A stretch of 64,000 nt of DNA from Bolinopsis microptera (GCF_026151205.1 NC_087084.1:10629453-10693452); one strand, 5' to 3'. Counted from the stretch's first letter, positions 1-14,400 are shown. Numbers and translations are program-made. Notes: generated by a model from the letters alone, not told the origin.

Positions 1-280
1 TTTGTAGATCTACCTCTCATAGTGAATTATTTGTAGATCTACCTCTCGTAGTGTATTATTTGTAGATCTACCTCTCGTAGTGTATTATTTGTAGATCTAC
101 CTCTCGTAGTGTATTATTTGTAGATCTACATTCTACCTCTCGTAGTGTATTATTTGTAGATCTACCTCTCGTAGTGTATTATTTGTAGATCTATCTCACG
201 TAACGTGTTAGTTTGGAGATCTACCTCTCGTAGTGTATTATTTGTAGATCTATCTCACGTAACGTGTTAGTTTGGAGATA
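1..280. repeat. 29-bp minisatellite at window edge
   Basis: About nine tandem units with a 29-bp period; the core is TTTGTAGATCTACCTCTCG followed by TAGTGTATTA. One unit carries a short insertion near 127. The last units drift (ATCTATCTCACGTAACG) before the array ends near 280. It probably continues to the left of the window. Confidence 0.9.
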
Positions 281-2636
281 TAGCGGTGGCCCGGTGGACG
301 CCCTTGAATTATCCCCATTAGTATAATATCATATTTTATTATATATTATATTATATACAACACGTTGCGGTGGTGCGATGTTACCTGCCTATTATCCCTA
401 TTAAGGTCATATTTTTGAGTGATTGGAACTAGTTCAATGTAACCTATTTCATAAAGTCTCACGTATTACAATTGTGCCCTCTTAATTTTATTGCTGTTTT
501 CTACATTTGCATTAGGTTCTGTTAGTTGTTTGACTATCTCTGGTTTATTTCTAGAAGACTATTTAGTAATTTAGTTATTTAATATCATTTTGGTGAAATA
601 TCCTCACTCATTTTCATCACAGAATTGTCTAAGGTTTAAGATCGCTTTCTTTTTTAATTATTCTCAAAATCGTAAATAAGGTTTTGTTCAAGTAGACAGT
701 ATCGGTAATGGATTTTAATGGACGGTTACTATAGAAACTATAGCTTGTTCCCTAGCAACAGCTATTTATTACCTTGTGATTGGATTGAACAGCATGACAT
801 CACTAAAATTAACATAATTCTGGAAGAAAAAGCAACAGTTTAAGTTTTTACATAATTTACTTTATCACTTATGTAGTATTAGTATTTATGTCTTTCTTCT
901 GGCACTGTTAATTAATAATAATACGGTTTACGGTTAAGTATCGCAAAAATCGAGTTATGGAACAAAATTAGGTGTTTTCATCACATCATTTCTGTATCGC
1001 ACTTCAAGTTCTGTACCACTCAGTGTCCAGTGATCAGTTGTTTATTGGTCCTACGAAGATATTCTATTCTGCTGAAAATGGAATGTATGTATTAGGACAA
1101 CATCTAATTAATAATCGAATCCGCACATTTGGATTTTGGGCGTTTAGCGTTTAACTAGAACTTGATATGAAGCGGGTGTGGAAAACCAATAATATCCCAA
1201 AATTGAAAGATTCTTCTCTGCGGAAATCTTCCCGGCTCATTAGTATTCCGTTCTGCTAGTTCTCGTTGGACTATGATCTTGGCGTTGAAAGACGATATTT
1301 CCGATTGTTATAAAAAATGCAGCTGTTCAAGAATTCACTGGAGTAGATCACATTTGTTGGTAATCCCAGCAAATAGTTAGTATATAATCAAAGGATGACT
1401 TTGATGAAATATTTGCAATACTCACTGACCAATTTTACATTTCCAATTTGTAATCATACCATTAGGACCGTTGCTACAGCACTCTTTATGAAATGGTAAA
1501 TAACTAGTATAGTAACTACTTCTAGTAAAATCAGAAACTAGATTTCTTCGAAAGAGCTCGCAACTGGTTTCCTAGAAACGCCGCTCAGAAGGAAAAATGA
1601 TCACGCGGGCAAAATAATCACGTGAGCAAAATAATCACGTGTAAGCACATTTTTTACTGTTTACAAGGGATGGAATGGAATGGAATTCTCCGCGGCATCA
1701 AGAGATAAACTTGGAAATAAGAAATTATTATGTTGATAAAATTCGGATGACTGAGAAGATAACTTCCGGTCCCTACCCGGCTGTCCTTCCAGCCCCTACT
1801 CCCATCTAATTTAATCATAATCTGTTCGTCTGACCATTTTTACCTGAAAATTTCCCCCTTACTCTTAACATTTCAATCCCAATTAAAATAGCAACAGTTT
1901 ATTACAGCTTTGTTTGTTTGTTTATAGAACCCGTCCACAATCTCGTATCGGAAAATGACTAAACTCAGTTCTGAGCGTGAATACGGGTGGTATTTCAGCT
2001 TTAAGTGCTCTTTAAAATCGGCCATAAATGTATTGGAATAGAGTTAAAGGACTGTTTGCTTGAAGTAATAATAGACGGTTTCGTGTTGAAAACTGTGCTC
2101 AAAACAAAATGTGCTAGAATTAAATGAAATTGGGAAACAGAAGGTGAAGAATGTAAAACATCGAACAAAGTCCTCGGATCCAAGTGTGCGACGCTTCTTC
2201 TAGAAAAAAAAAACAAATATTTGCGAGAAGAATAAATCGTAGCCTATTAAACTTGACTAATGTGGCGAGTTATTCTAAATTGTAGTCCAGTGCACTGTAT
2301 ATCTCAATTTGGATACCTTCATATTTACATACCTGTATGTTTACATATCTGCACCACTCTACACTGCCCACCATAACCACATATTATGCAACTAGTTAGA
2401 AAATGCATGACTGGAGGCTACAACTTGTGCTTTCTGTAGAAATGAGAATCACCGCAAAAAATGGTTTTACATTGTTCATTCGCCGACATATCCATCTGAT
2501 CACAGTTTATAAAATCTATATATATTATACGCCTTATGAAAAATTTAATATGTTGTATTACTTGATATGATGACTGTACAACCATAGGTTGTGTCTTGTG
2601 TAATACGCTAGAGTGGAGTTAATTTATAGGGCCCCA
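281..2636. other. Intergenic DNA, no gene recognised
   Basis: AT-rich sequence with frequent stops in all frames. The short open frames (for example 972-1154 and 2001-2216) have no recognisable domain, coding bias or splice context. Three spaced 'AATCACGTG'-like words lie at about 1608-1643. Confidence 0.6.
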
Positions 2637-2637
2637 T

Positions 2638-2640
<3 letters not shown>

Positions 2641-2705
<65 letters not shown>

Positions 2706-2720
2706 TGTGTTTGTGTGTGT
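2641..2720. repeat. (GT)n microsatellite
   Basis: About 30 uninterrupted GT dinucleotides, followed by a degenerate GT-rich tail to about 2850. The open frame on the minus strand here is only translated repeat. Confidence 0.95.
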
Positions 2721-2939
2721 GATAGTCTGTGTGAGTATGACGTGTGGCTGTGTGTGACTTGTTTGTGATATGTAGCGGTCTGTGTGTGATGTGTGATTGT
2801 CTGTGAGGTTGTCTGTGTGCTCTGTGGAGGTCTGTGTATGATGTGTGCTGGTAATTACAGAGTAATGACGGAGGTAACTCTCCTGTTTCCGTAGAAAGTT
2901 TGTGCGAGTTCTGCGGAACATCAACCGAGAGAGAATATT

Positions 2940-3035
2940 GGTCTCTCTCTCACTCTCTCTCTCTCTCTCTCTCACTCTCTCTCTCTCGCCATGTTAAGTA
3001 TACTCTCTCTCAGACTCACTCTCTCTCTTGCTCTT
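2940..3035. repeat. (CT)n-rich microsatellite
   Basis: Interrupted CT dinucleotide runs with ACTCTCTC insertions. Together with the GT run 250 bp upstream this is a simple-sequence cluster and not coding DNA. Confidence 0.9.
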
Positions 3036-4300
3036 TGTTGAGTTCTGTTTTGTCAGTTCTCCTTTCTTTCTGTGGAACTTTCTTGAATGTTCCGTACTTG
3101 TTTTGTTATAGCTACTTGATACTTCAGTGTTTTGCTGTGTTTATTACATGACGCTACTGCTACTACCAGTTTTAAGAAGACCTACCTTAGCAGACTAGTA
3201 ACTGCAGTTACTCTGCTGCTCTTGTTCTGCTTTTGGCTTTCGGAATGTTGAGATCAGTTAAACACTAATTATTTACTTTTGTTAAATATGTTGCCACGTT
3301 TTAGCTGACATTTGTTGTTAACTATTTCAACATGTTAACATTTGTCGTATTTTTATCGTCCGTCTTCTCTTCATGACAGTTATATTATGATACTCATGTC
3401 TCATCGACACTGATGCTTCCCTCTCCCAGTATTACTGCATATATTGCTACATTGTACAGTACCTGTTAGCAGCGTCTTGCAACTTAGTATCTTTAGTATA
3501 CGCAACCTGTTATTCGTACAGACCTCGTCGCTAGCCTTTTTTAACTGAAACTTTTCTCACTTAAGAGAAGATATGCTGTTAAAACGCTAATACAAGACTT
3601 TGTCGAAGGACAAAAACCATTATATCAGAGGTATCAAATATTTGAAATGTCGCAATAAATATGAAAAATGTGGGCACGTAGCCAAGAATTGAACTCCACG
3701 TACACAGATTTGTATCATCACTGTACACACTGTACACACTGTATACACTGTAGTGGTATACATATCCATTTCATTATTAGTCCACTAATACAATCTCATT
3801 ATCTCATGTTTCATGTCACCTAGAGTATTACCCACTTATAACCTATCAAGTGTGTGCGAGTGTATGATTGTTAAGGGTTTATAATTATACAGTGTCTGGG
3901 TAATTCAGGGATAATTTATGAAAATGTTCAAAAGTAATGCAAAATTTTTGTGCTACTAAATGTAAGAATTGATTTAGTAAAATTGATAATCAAACATAAA
4001 GATGAACCATTAAATAATTACATAGACCATTAAATAATTAGCCCAATAATTAAATAATTTACTGACTAATTAAATAATTATCTGTATAATTGACAGAGCT
4101 GCCTGGATAATTACAGATCTAGCTGAACAATAACGTAAAACACCTCATAATTATGTAATACAGGCAGTGTCTCCAGGCGTCTGTAAAATGTAAATACGCC
4201 AGTTTTGCTTGCAACATAACGTAATGCCCAGTTATATCTTTGAGTCGCTAATTTCGTACTTGGGAGAGGCAGGAACAGGAACCATTTGAAATATTACCTA
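3036..4300. other. Intergenic DNA, no gene recognised
   Basis: AT-rich with no supportable reading frame. Small local repeats are present, such as CTGTACACA near 3720-3750 and 'TTAAATAATTA' words at 4010-4080. Confidence 0.55.
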
Positions 4301-4695
4301 GGAACCAATATTACGTGTTTTATTACGCTATTCAGACGCACTGGGGGAACCACTACCATTACCTTGGAACCAATATTACGTGTTTTATTACGCTATTCAG
4401 ACGCACTGGGGGAACCACTACCATTACCTTGGAACCAATATTACGTGTTTTATTACGCTATTCAGACGCACTGGGGGAACCCCTACCGTCTACCATTACC
4501 TTGGAACCAATATTACGTGTTTTATTACGCTATTCAGACGCACTGGGGAACCACTACCATTACCTTGGAACCAATATTACGTGTTTTATTACGCTATTCA
4601 GACGCACTTGGGAACCACTACCATTACCTTGGAACCAATATTACGTGTTTTATTACGCTATTCAGACGCACTGGGGGAACCACTTTTACGTTATT
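4301..4695. repeat. 65-bp minisatellite, six copies
   Basis: Units begin with GGAACCAATATTACG at 4301, 4366, 4431, 4503, 4567 and 4631. The spacing is 65, 65, 72, 64 and 64 bp; the 72-bp unit has a small internal duplication near 4485-4500. Several frames stay open only because the repeat lacks stops, so the translated ORFs are artefacts. Confidence 0.93.
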
Positions 4696-4699
4696 CAGT

Positions 4700-7500
4700 A
4701 GGAATTCTACTAAGGTGGGGCCATTTCTAGAAATCTAGAAAGATATCTACATATTATATTCTAATGATTAGTTGTTGCTTGGTTTCCCATATATTTCTGC
4801 ATAAACGTGAAGGAGGAAAGAGAGCCGGGTTACCAGTGCTACGTCACAACTCACGTCACATCACGTGTCACAGATCACGTGTCACAGATCACGTTACGTT
4901 ACAAACACTATTAATGAACTTGGAAGCTTATAAAAACACACTTTTTAGTAGCATAAAGTAGTTTTTGTCAGATATTTAACCTTTTATTGATGCATGTCTA
5001 TTGAAATATACCAACAGTTGAAATATATTTATCTTGCAGTTGCAGTTCTTCCGACCTGATAACTATTGCTAGTTGTTATCCCAATACTGATAGTTGGATA
5101 TATATCCGGTTGTAATCCCCAGTTGTTTCACAGAATCTCGCGGAGTAACCTCTCAACTCTCAACTCTTTATACAGTTTCCCAGCTACAACTAAAGAGCTC
5201 TTTATTACTTGAGAGCCAGTATTATCATTGTAAAGGGACCACCACATCTCGCTTATTCTTTATAACTCTGTCTTGAAGTGGTTGTTTCTCGAGCTCTGTT
5301 GAACCTGCGCACTTTTTCTCAAGAACAAATATGATGTTTGAAAATAAATCTGTACGCGCTAAATTTCACGCGCTTTTACAAAGTGCGTGAAAAGATAAAC
5401 GACCATGATCACCTTTTTCAAAAAGCCCTAAAACGTTTAGCGGTTATCAAACTCCCCGCCTTCCACTTACATACCAGACAAGTGTCGGGCAGTTGGCAGC
5501 CTCTGCCTCCCCCTAACTAGCACACTGCGATAAAGCACTCGGACACCCGGTTTTCTGGGGAAGTGAAGCAATGGGGGTGTTTGATGAATTTAGCTGAATG
5601 TCCGCTTCTTCGGAACTCACCCACTTACCTTCACGGCTCCGTCACCCAATCTGCAGAATTCTACCTCTCAAATCTAATGTGAGACTTCATAAATCTAATG
5701 ACACTCCAAAAGCTAAAGCTTGATAAACAGTATTAAATTTCTTATTTTGGATTCCTCCGAAAGTGCAATTAAGTCACGTGGTGAGACCCAGGGTCGGGTC
5801 TAATTTCCCGGTTACATGGGCCCTGGTTGTTAGTTCTGTTTCATCGTGCTGGTTTCATCTCTTGTCACACACAGTAGATGGTTTTTGTTGCTAGTTTCCT
5901 CTTTTCTCTCCATTTTCCAGCTCCATGAATTCTTCTCAGCTTCTTTTAGCGACATTAATATTCTGTACGTGGTCCGTGGTCGCCACTTCAAATAAAAGGA
6001 GACCAGGTTGTTTCTTTTCATTAGTCAATGTTTTAATGTATTAATATTTCAGTTCTTTTTTTCTCTCTGGTTCTACACCAACACATCTCGTCCATTGTTA
6101 CAATAAACAATGTTCTTTACGGAGTTATAGACAACTTGTGTAACAGTCTAACAATATGTGTGCAGTTAGAATACACCATCCCATGAGAATTGAGAGACTG
6201 TAGAGGCCTGGTTCCATGGTTGAGGCCAGGACACGTGATATGGGCCAGGGCCTACATTAATTCAACTCTCAGAATTCTCTTTTGTGTCACGTGGGCCTTT
6301 TTTGAGTTACACTCAATTGCTCCCTCTCCTCTTTGTTTAGACGTTCCCATTCTCTAGGGAACTCTTTCAGTTACTTTTCTCGCTGGTTTTACATGGCCTC
6401 TTGTTTTATATCACTTTGTTATAGTGATAACAGTTACCCCGTTCCGTGCGAGAGGTATGGGTGGAAGTTGTTGTGAACTTATTTTTAAGTCTAGAAAAAG
6501 TTTACAATAAGTTTTATTGTTGATATATGTTCAGACGAATACGACATAACAAAGGTCCGACGGAATAATAATAATTAATTATTTTACTGAAATTCTGTAA
6601 CTGCTAGATTTGAGGCAGGTTTGTAGTTCTTCAGAAAGTTAATTCCTGAATGTCCCTATAATACCGTGTCCAATAACGCCGCTTAGTGTTAGTAAAGTAC
6701 GGTATCATAGCTTCTTAGGGTCTTATCATACGGCATATCAATTATATTAATAATCTGAATTCCGTATAGTAATTAATCTTTCCAAAACTCTAAGAATTAC
6801 TTCAACACTTCTGAATTGTATGTTTCGTTTTTCACTCTCCTGATTGGGTCGATCATGATTGATTACTAGGGAGGGCAGCATCCAAGAAGCCCGACCCAGT
6901 CCATGGATTTCGTTCAGTAGACAGTAGAGCACCATGCCAGGAATTGGAATATTTGTTGTTGTTAATCATAATGGTGATTGATAATACTCCACATAGATAG
7001 AATGACTTATATACCACATTTTAATCGTAATCTTTAATTTCATTCAGCAATTTACTACGTTACAATTAATGCTAGTCGTAACTAATAGCATCCAAGATAC
7101 TATTCATTCCATCATGTCAATGTCATAAGTAGACTGGTATGCCCACATCCAGAAATATTTAAATTTCCTCGCTGTTCAATGTTTCTCCCCTAGAAATTTT
7201 CTCATGCCCTGAAAGGTCATCTAAAAATTTCCTCTTTGGACATCATATAAAATCCAAAATTTCCTCGCAGATTATTTGGCATTCCACCGCTTTTCTGATT
7301 GGTGAACGTAAAATTATCTGCTAACCATCATGTCATAAGTAGCCCGAAGTAAATACTATCCACTCACTTATTAAATAAAAGTTCTAAACAAGGGATAGCT
7401 AAAAAGAACGCCCAAGTCGAATATTTCCCTAAAACAAATAACTTAATGTCAAAAATTTCTCTTGTCAAATGCTAAATTACGGAGATAGTAGACATCAAAC
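4700..7500. other. Intergenic DNA, no gene recognised
   Basis: No reading frame with domain similarity or coding bias was found on either strand. Several CACGTG words occur at 4850-4890, and there are T-rich tracts. The short frames at 5094, 5338, 5830 and 6747 look random. Confidence 0.5.
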
Positions 7501-7508
7501 AAACACTG

Positions 7509-7815
7509 ATTAGGCTAGACGTTATAACTAGCAATAAGGTGAAAAGTATCTGTAAATTGTTAAACTAAAATACTTACTTTGAAGTAATTAGTTTAACATT
7601 TGTAGATACTTTTCGCTTCTGAATTATATTACAAAACTTAATAGTTACATAACCCGAACCGCAACAAACACTGGTTAATATTAGGCTAGACGTTATAACT
7701 AGCAATAAGGTGAAAAGTATCTGCAAATGTTAAACTAAAATACTTACTTTAAAGTTACTAGTTTAACATTTGTAGATACTTTTTGCTTCTGAATTATATT
7801 ACAAAACGTAATAGT
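7509..7815. repeat. Tandem pair of ~140-bp hairpin-forming units
   Basis: Two near-identical direct copies lie at about 7509-7648 and 7681-7815. Each begins with TTAGGCTAGACGTTATAAC and contains an internal inverted repeat: AAAAGTATCTGCAAATG in the left arm, CATTTGTAGATACTTTT in the right arm. Each unit could fold into a long hairpin. Confidence 0.8.
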
Positions 7816-8288
7816 TGGTCTGGATTTATTACATGAATTTCCTCCACATACCGGGGCTTGGTGCCGGGATCACATCGGTGGTAATTAAATAAAAATATAC
7901 ACAATCATAATCACATAACAATATAAAATTTTCATTTGTCATATTTGGTTAAAAAGTGTTATTTCAAGTTCATTTACCCCAACTTCCAAGCTATTTTGGG
8001 ATGTTGTTTATGCTTCTGATATTATATATTTTTATAATATAATGTCGGAAAGTTTTGATAATAAGGTTTCCTGCCCGGAAACGATGCATAACTGCATTTA
8101 ACAGATACTTAATCACAATTAAACAAGCCCCGGCGATAGGCCACACTACCGCCACATCAGTGCACACTGTAGAGGACTGAGGGGCTTGTTTTTAGGACGC
8201 AGTCACTGTGCTTTTCATCAACTTTATTGTAATTTACGGCTTCTCTTCTTATATTAATACTCTCTATACTTGAATTCAGTATGCTTAC

Positions 8289-8325
8289 AATGCTTACAAT
8301 GCTTACAATGCTTACAATTGAATTT
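8289..8325. repeat. Short tandem repeat TGCTTACAA
   Basis: Four to five copies of a 9-10-bp unit lie just upstream of the SH2/WWE gene. No function is inferred. Confidence 0.8.
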
Positions 8326-8464
8326 GCGAATAAACACATACAAGCAGTATATTTATTATTTATTTATTATCTTAAGAACCGGGAAATGTTCATTGTTCAA
8401 TAAACATTCAAATCACATACTTAAATAAGATTTTTATTATTGGCGCTTTACTTCTTATTCTTAA

Positions 8465-11400
8465 ATGGATACATCGAGATTTTGTCAGAATTTGCATTGC
8501 CCTTTGATGTCGACGATTTTATTATCAAACCATTTGAACAAGTATCTTGTAGCACTGCAAATGATAGAGCACATCTATTTCGAGCTAGAATGCGACTGCT
8601 CCCCTAACTTTGAGGAGGTAAGTTTAAAATAAAATTCGTAATATATACATATTTAATAAAAACACGATATACATAATTTATTAATTATTAATGGTATGTG
8701 TACAATATGTGAGGCTAATATGTGGGCTTTAAAGATAAAGGTCGATTTAAAACTGTAAGCTTGATTTATGATCGTATTGATAAGGATAAAGATAAGCTAA
8801 TTTAGTAAGACTAGCTTATTGACAAGTTAGCTGAATTGCTCGCTGCTAACTTTAGCAAGAATTCTTAGAACTGTCAAGATTAGATAGGAAACATTCCGAC
8901 GAAATTCTGAAGAAATCTGGAAACGAATACGTAACGATAAATTTGGCATGATGAACGAAATGGCCACCAAAAACTCAAACAAACGATTTGAAACAATTTG
9001 TGTGACACGTGGCTTAATGTCCCTTCCTGTGTGACGTCACGTGACGTCAAGTCAGGTGATTTGCTAACACGTGGTGTTTCAGGACAAAGGAGGACACCTA
9101 GAATACTCCCGTGTAATGTGTTACAACGACCTGTCCAGAGGAGACGCTGAGGACTTCCTAAGAGGACTTCCAGCCGGCTCTTATCTTGTCAGACCCTGCT
9201 CCGATAAGGCGGGAAATAAACTATCTTTATCAGTCGTGTGAGTACATCCTTACACAAACAATTCTAATACTCCTCTTCTTCTCACTTCATGCTCCTTCTT
9301 TATTTTCCTCTTCTTCTCACTTCATGCTCCTTCTTTATTCTCCTCTTCTCACTTCATGCTCCTTCTTTATTTTCCTCTTTTCAATTCATGCTTCTTCTTT
9401 ATTTTCCTCTTCTTCTCACTTCATGCTCTTTCTTTATTTTCCTCTTCTTCTCACTTCATGCTCCTTCTTTATTTTCCTTTTCTCACTTCATGCTCCTTCT
9501 TTATATTCCTCTTCTCACTTCATACTTCTTCTTTATTTTCCTCTTCTTCTCACTTCATGCTCCTTCTTTAGTTTCCTCTACTCCTCACACCTTGTTCCTT
9601 TATTTTCCTCTACTCCTCACTGAATCCTACAATCCTGACACCCTCTATTTCAGGAGTGAAGAGAGTGGGCCTCTGAACCACTACCTTATAAGACTAGATA
9701 ACGGCTACAAACTTGAAGGAAGACATGACAGATTCTGCTGCTTAAAGAGCTTTCTTAAAGCACATTCTCAGTATTACCTGGGATTACAAGTCAAACTTAG
9801 GATACCCATCTTCTCCAGTGAGTAATTTACTAGTAATACTTGGAAACCAGTGTATTTTACTGTTAAGTAATTAGGTTACCTCGTATAAATCAATTTAGTG
9901 TACAATGTATACGTGTACACTATAAACTGTACACTGTGTACGTTTTGTTTTAGAACTCTTCCTTTAAACGTTTCTAACAGTGTTATTCAAGGATCGCTGT
10001 TTCACATGATAGAGATCTGGGAGTATGAAACTAGCCGGAGCAGGTGGGAAGGCTTCTCACAAGAACAAACATACAGACTAGCTACTCTCCGCAAGACCAT
10101 CAACCCTGTACACACATTCGAGGACGGATCTACTGTTAATGTAAAGGTAAGTTTCACCATTTTAATGAAGGTCTACTTAATGTAAAGGTAAGTAATGAAG
10201 ATCTATTGCTTTGCTGTTTCCATTGCTGTGTGCTAGTCGTATTGGATGTAATTAAACTGTGTTAACTTATGAAATATTTCAAAATTTGTCTTCTTCTCGT
10301 ATCATATCATAAGTAGTCCTGCCCGGCTGCCCTATTTCTGCGTAGAGGTCTTCTTAGATAGTAGATATTATTACCTAGTACAGTACAGCTGGTAGATGAT
10401 ACCCGGTACAGCTGGTAGATATTACCCGGTACAGCTGGTAGATGATACCTAGTACAGCTGGTAGATGATACCTAGTACAGCTGGTAGATGATACCTAGTA
10501 CAGCTGGTAGATGATACCTAGTACAGCTGGTAGATGATACCCGGTACAGCTGGTAGATGATACCTAGTACAGCTGGTAGATGATACCTAGTACAGCTGGT
10601 AGATGATACCTAGTACAGCTGGTAGATGATACCTAGTACAGCTGGTAGATGATACCTAGTACAGCTGGTAGATGATACCCGGTACAGCTGGTAGATGATA
10701 CCCGGTACATCTGGTAGATGATACCCGGTACAGCTGGTAGATATTACCCGGTACAGCTGGTAGATGATACCTAGTACAGCTGGTAGATGATACCCGGTAC
10801 AGCTGGTAGATGATACCCGGTACAGCTGGTAGATGATACCCGGTACAGCTGGTAGATGATACCTAGTACAGCTGGTAGATGATACCTAGTACAGCTGGTA
10901 GATGATACCTAGTACAGCTGGTAGATGATACCCGGTACAGCTGGTAGATGATACCCGGTACAGCTGGTAGATGATACCCGGTACAGCTGGTAGATGATAC
11001 CCGGTACAGCTGGTAGATGATACCCGGTACAGCTGGTAGATATTACCCGGTACAGCTGGTAGATGATACCTAGTACAGCTGGTAGATGATACCTAGTACA
11101 GCTGGTAGATGATACCCGGTACAGCTGGTAGATATTACCCGGTACTGCTGGTAGATGATACCTAGTAGAGCTGGTAGATGATACCCGGTACAGCTGGTAC
11201 CCATTACCATTCATCATATTCCCTGAAATGCTCCACAATTCTTCACCCGCAATTAACAAATTGTGATGTAAGATTGCTCTCTATGTTATAATGTTACGTT
11301 CTCTTTAAATTCTTTATTATGTTCCCTATATATTTTTTTATACAGGGTGGGCCAAAAGTCAGTGTGCAAACGTTGGGTCTTATACCTCCGCCGTGTTTTA

Positions 11401-14400
11401 TATTTGAGAGCTGTTGCTTTGCAGATGGCATACTGTACTTACTGGTTCGAGGATTCCGTCGTCAAAATTTGAAAATTCGAATATTTTAGACCACGCCCAT
11501 TCAATATTAAAACACCTATATTGTTTTCTCTGAACATGATGAACGCCTAATTTTTTCAGAGACGGTAGATTATCAAATGTTGCATATGATCTGAAAACAT
11601 GAGGCAAAACGGATTAGAAATGACGAAGTTATCAAGCATTTTGTGTATCTCGTTAACAAAATTGACTGGGTGATTATGTGACACCGTGACACGACACCTT
11701 AATTGGGCACCCTTAACAATTCCCATAATGTTTAACGAGGTAGTTAACGGGGTCACCTTATCACGTGATTAGGTAAACCAATCACCTGATCACACGTAAT
11801 GAATAAACTCGTTATGCTTCATATCTCGGTCATCTGAGAAGCTACAGTTCTAATTCTTTCAGGACAAACGTAATTCGAATGGCCAAACACAATTCAATAA
11901 CATTTAGCTTGATCCGACTATCCAAACTATCAAATAAATGTGAAAATGAACCTCCATTTGAAAAAAATGAACGCGAATATTTTTCGAGTTGACAATTTCC
12001 TCGAACCAGTGGTGGTACTAAGTCATACCAGAAGGAATTATTTCAATTGGGCACTCAGTGACTGAGCTATTAAGGCCAACGTTTGCACACTGACTTTTGG
12101 CCCACCCTGTATAATATTTGGTGTATACCCTCTCTCTCTTTATATAATATTCTCTCTGAGCTCTCTCTCTATATGATATTCTCTCTCGCTCAGCTCTCTC
12201 TCTCTCTCTCTCTCTCTCTGTATGTACTGCTCTACAATTCACCTAATTCTTTCTCCGTCTCTCAGTAACCGCGTCACTAGATTCTGCAGAAGCAGAATTC
12301 GTCGAAATAACTGTTCTATCTGGTAAAAGTGGACAAGTCACCGGCTTCTCCAGAAGACGCGGTCTACTGATTTTAAATAGTCATAAGTCATTCCAGCTCA
12401 CAACGCACTGTTCGTATTTCTGTGGAAATATTAAGATGTCTGGTGCTACCAGCCGTTCTCAAGTCAAAACTGCGTACCGGATTATGTTTATATATTCCGG
12501 TTTATATTTATATATTTACATATATATTATATATTCCGGTACGCGGTTTTGATTTATATACGCGGTTTTAATGAAACACGGCTGCTTTTTCTAGAACGAA
12601 CTAAATATTTATAATTTAGTTCGAGACATATTTATGTTTGACATAATTCCGGTGACCTAAATGATTTGGGAACGAAAATATGGGAATTTTTTCCAAAAAC
12701 CGCCACATTTCGTACCCCACATTTCGTTCCCCAAATCATGGTATATGGGGAATTTTTTCATCTCCTTATTTTACAAAAATGAAACCCACTATTTGAGAAA
12801 ATTAAATACAAAGATATTCTCTGATAAGCTGTTTCATCTTGTAAACAATTTCTCCGGAGCCTTTGAAAATTAGCCTCAACTTAACTTCTAATTCACCAAA
12901 AGGTATAGGAAACCGACGGTGTCTGTAATCTTCCACTACTCCTGAAATTTCACCGCCGTGGCCAATATAGTAGTGACAGAGCTTGCTTACTTTTAATCAT
13001 AATGGAACGTGTCCCTTAAGTTGAAAGTCCTTAAGATCCTATGGTCCAGATTAGAAGTAAGGGTAAATGTAAAGGTCTTTTGAGAATAAAGCCTTAATAA
13101 GGGCCCTAATGTCCTGGTTACAGGTTACAGGTTACAGTGAGGGCCCTAATGTCCTGGTTACAGGTTACAGTGAGGGCCCTAATGTCCTGGTTACAGGTTA
13201 CAGTGAGGGCCCTAATGTCCTGGTTACAGGTTACAGTGAGGGCCCTAATGTCCTGGTTACAGGTTACAGTGAGGGCCCTAATGTCCTGGTTACAGGTTAC
13301 AGTGAGGGCCCTAATGTCCTGGTTACAGGTTACAGTGAGGGCCCTAATGTACTGGTTACAGGTTACAGTGAGGGCCCTAATGTTCTGGTTACAGGTTACA
13401 GTGAGGGCCCTAATGTCCAGGTTACAGGTTACAGTGAGGGCCCTAATGTCCTGGTTACAGGTTACAGTGAGGGCCCTAATGTCCTGGTTACAGGTTACAG
13501 TGAGGGCCCTTATGTCCTGGTTACAGGTTACAGTGAGGGCCCTAATGTCCTGGTTACAGGTTACAGTGAGGGCCCTAATGTACTGGTTACAGGTTACAGT
13601 GAGGGCCCTAATGTACTGGTTACAGGTTACAGGTTACAGTGAGGGCCCTAATGTACTGGTTACAGGTTACAGTGAGGGCCCTAATGTCCTGGTTACAGGT
13701 TACAGTGAGGGCCCTAATGTACTGGTTACAGGTTACAAGTAACATAACCTCCGGGGGGCGGAGTTAAACTCCCTCATTTCCACAGCTTCATTTCAACACG
13801 TGTTTGTGAGAATTGAATTACCACGTACCACGTACCATGCTGTGAGATCTATTCAATACAACACACATCTCTTAAAACAGCCACTCTCTCTCTGAGAGAG
13901 AGCAACACTTGCCTTATCACATACCGCGCTGGACTAACCATCTCTTATATCTGTAATAACACATACGCAGCAATTATAATGGCAACTACTATCCCACCAT
14001 GATTAGTACATTGTGTGGTGTACGCGTGTACGTGTTTTAACAAATATATGCGTGTTTTAAAATATACGTACGTGTTTTAACAAATATGCTGCACGTGTGT
14101 ACGTGTTGTAGTGTTGCACGGTGGGGTTCCACATTCCCTATTTACCCACACTGTTGGTTACACGGGATAGCGGGTCAAATTAACATATTGTAAGGAATTA
14201 CACAATACACATTAATCAAGGTAAGGTCTTTTCATCATGTGGCCATGTTGCCTCAAAATACGGTAACCGCTTGAATCTGATGTTATAACTAATGAGATCC
14301 TAGACTAATAGTAGAAATCTAAATAGTTTTGATAGACGGGGCCGGTGTACGGGGTTCCACAGTGTCTGGCTGTATTTTATTTCTGATTACTATAACAATA

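Noticed and set aside
3670..3700. tRNA B-box-like word on the minus strand (GAGTTCAATTC)
   Set aside because: The T-stem does not pair, and no A-box or anticodon arm lies at the right distance.
9186..9825. 145- and 178-aa ORFs across the pyrimidine repeat
   Set aside because: Mostly intronic minisatellite. Only the SH2 exon parts (to 9237 and from 9654) are real coding sequence.
11440..11460. GGTTCGAGGATTCC, resembling a tRNA B box
   Set aside because: It lies inside the mariner-type MITE with no A box upstream and no cloverleaf.
12266..12550. Open segment after CTCTCAG with a possible GTAAAAG donor at about 12323
   Set aside because: Its acceptor phase does not fit between exon 4 (phase 0) and exon 5 (phase 0) of the SH2/WWE gene, and no domain was recognised.
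13109..13742. 177- and 201-aa ORFs
   Set aside because: Repeat translation of the 33-bp array; two frames are open with perfect periodicity.
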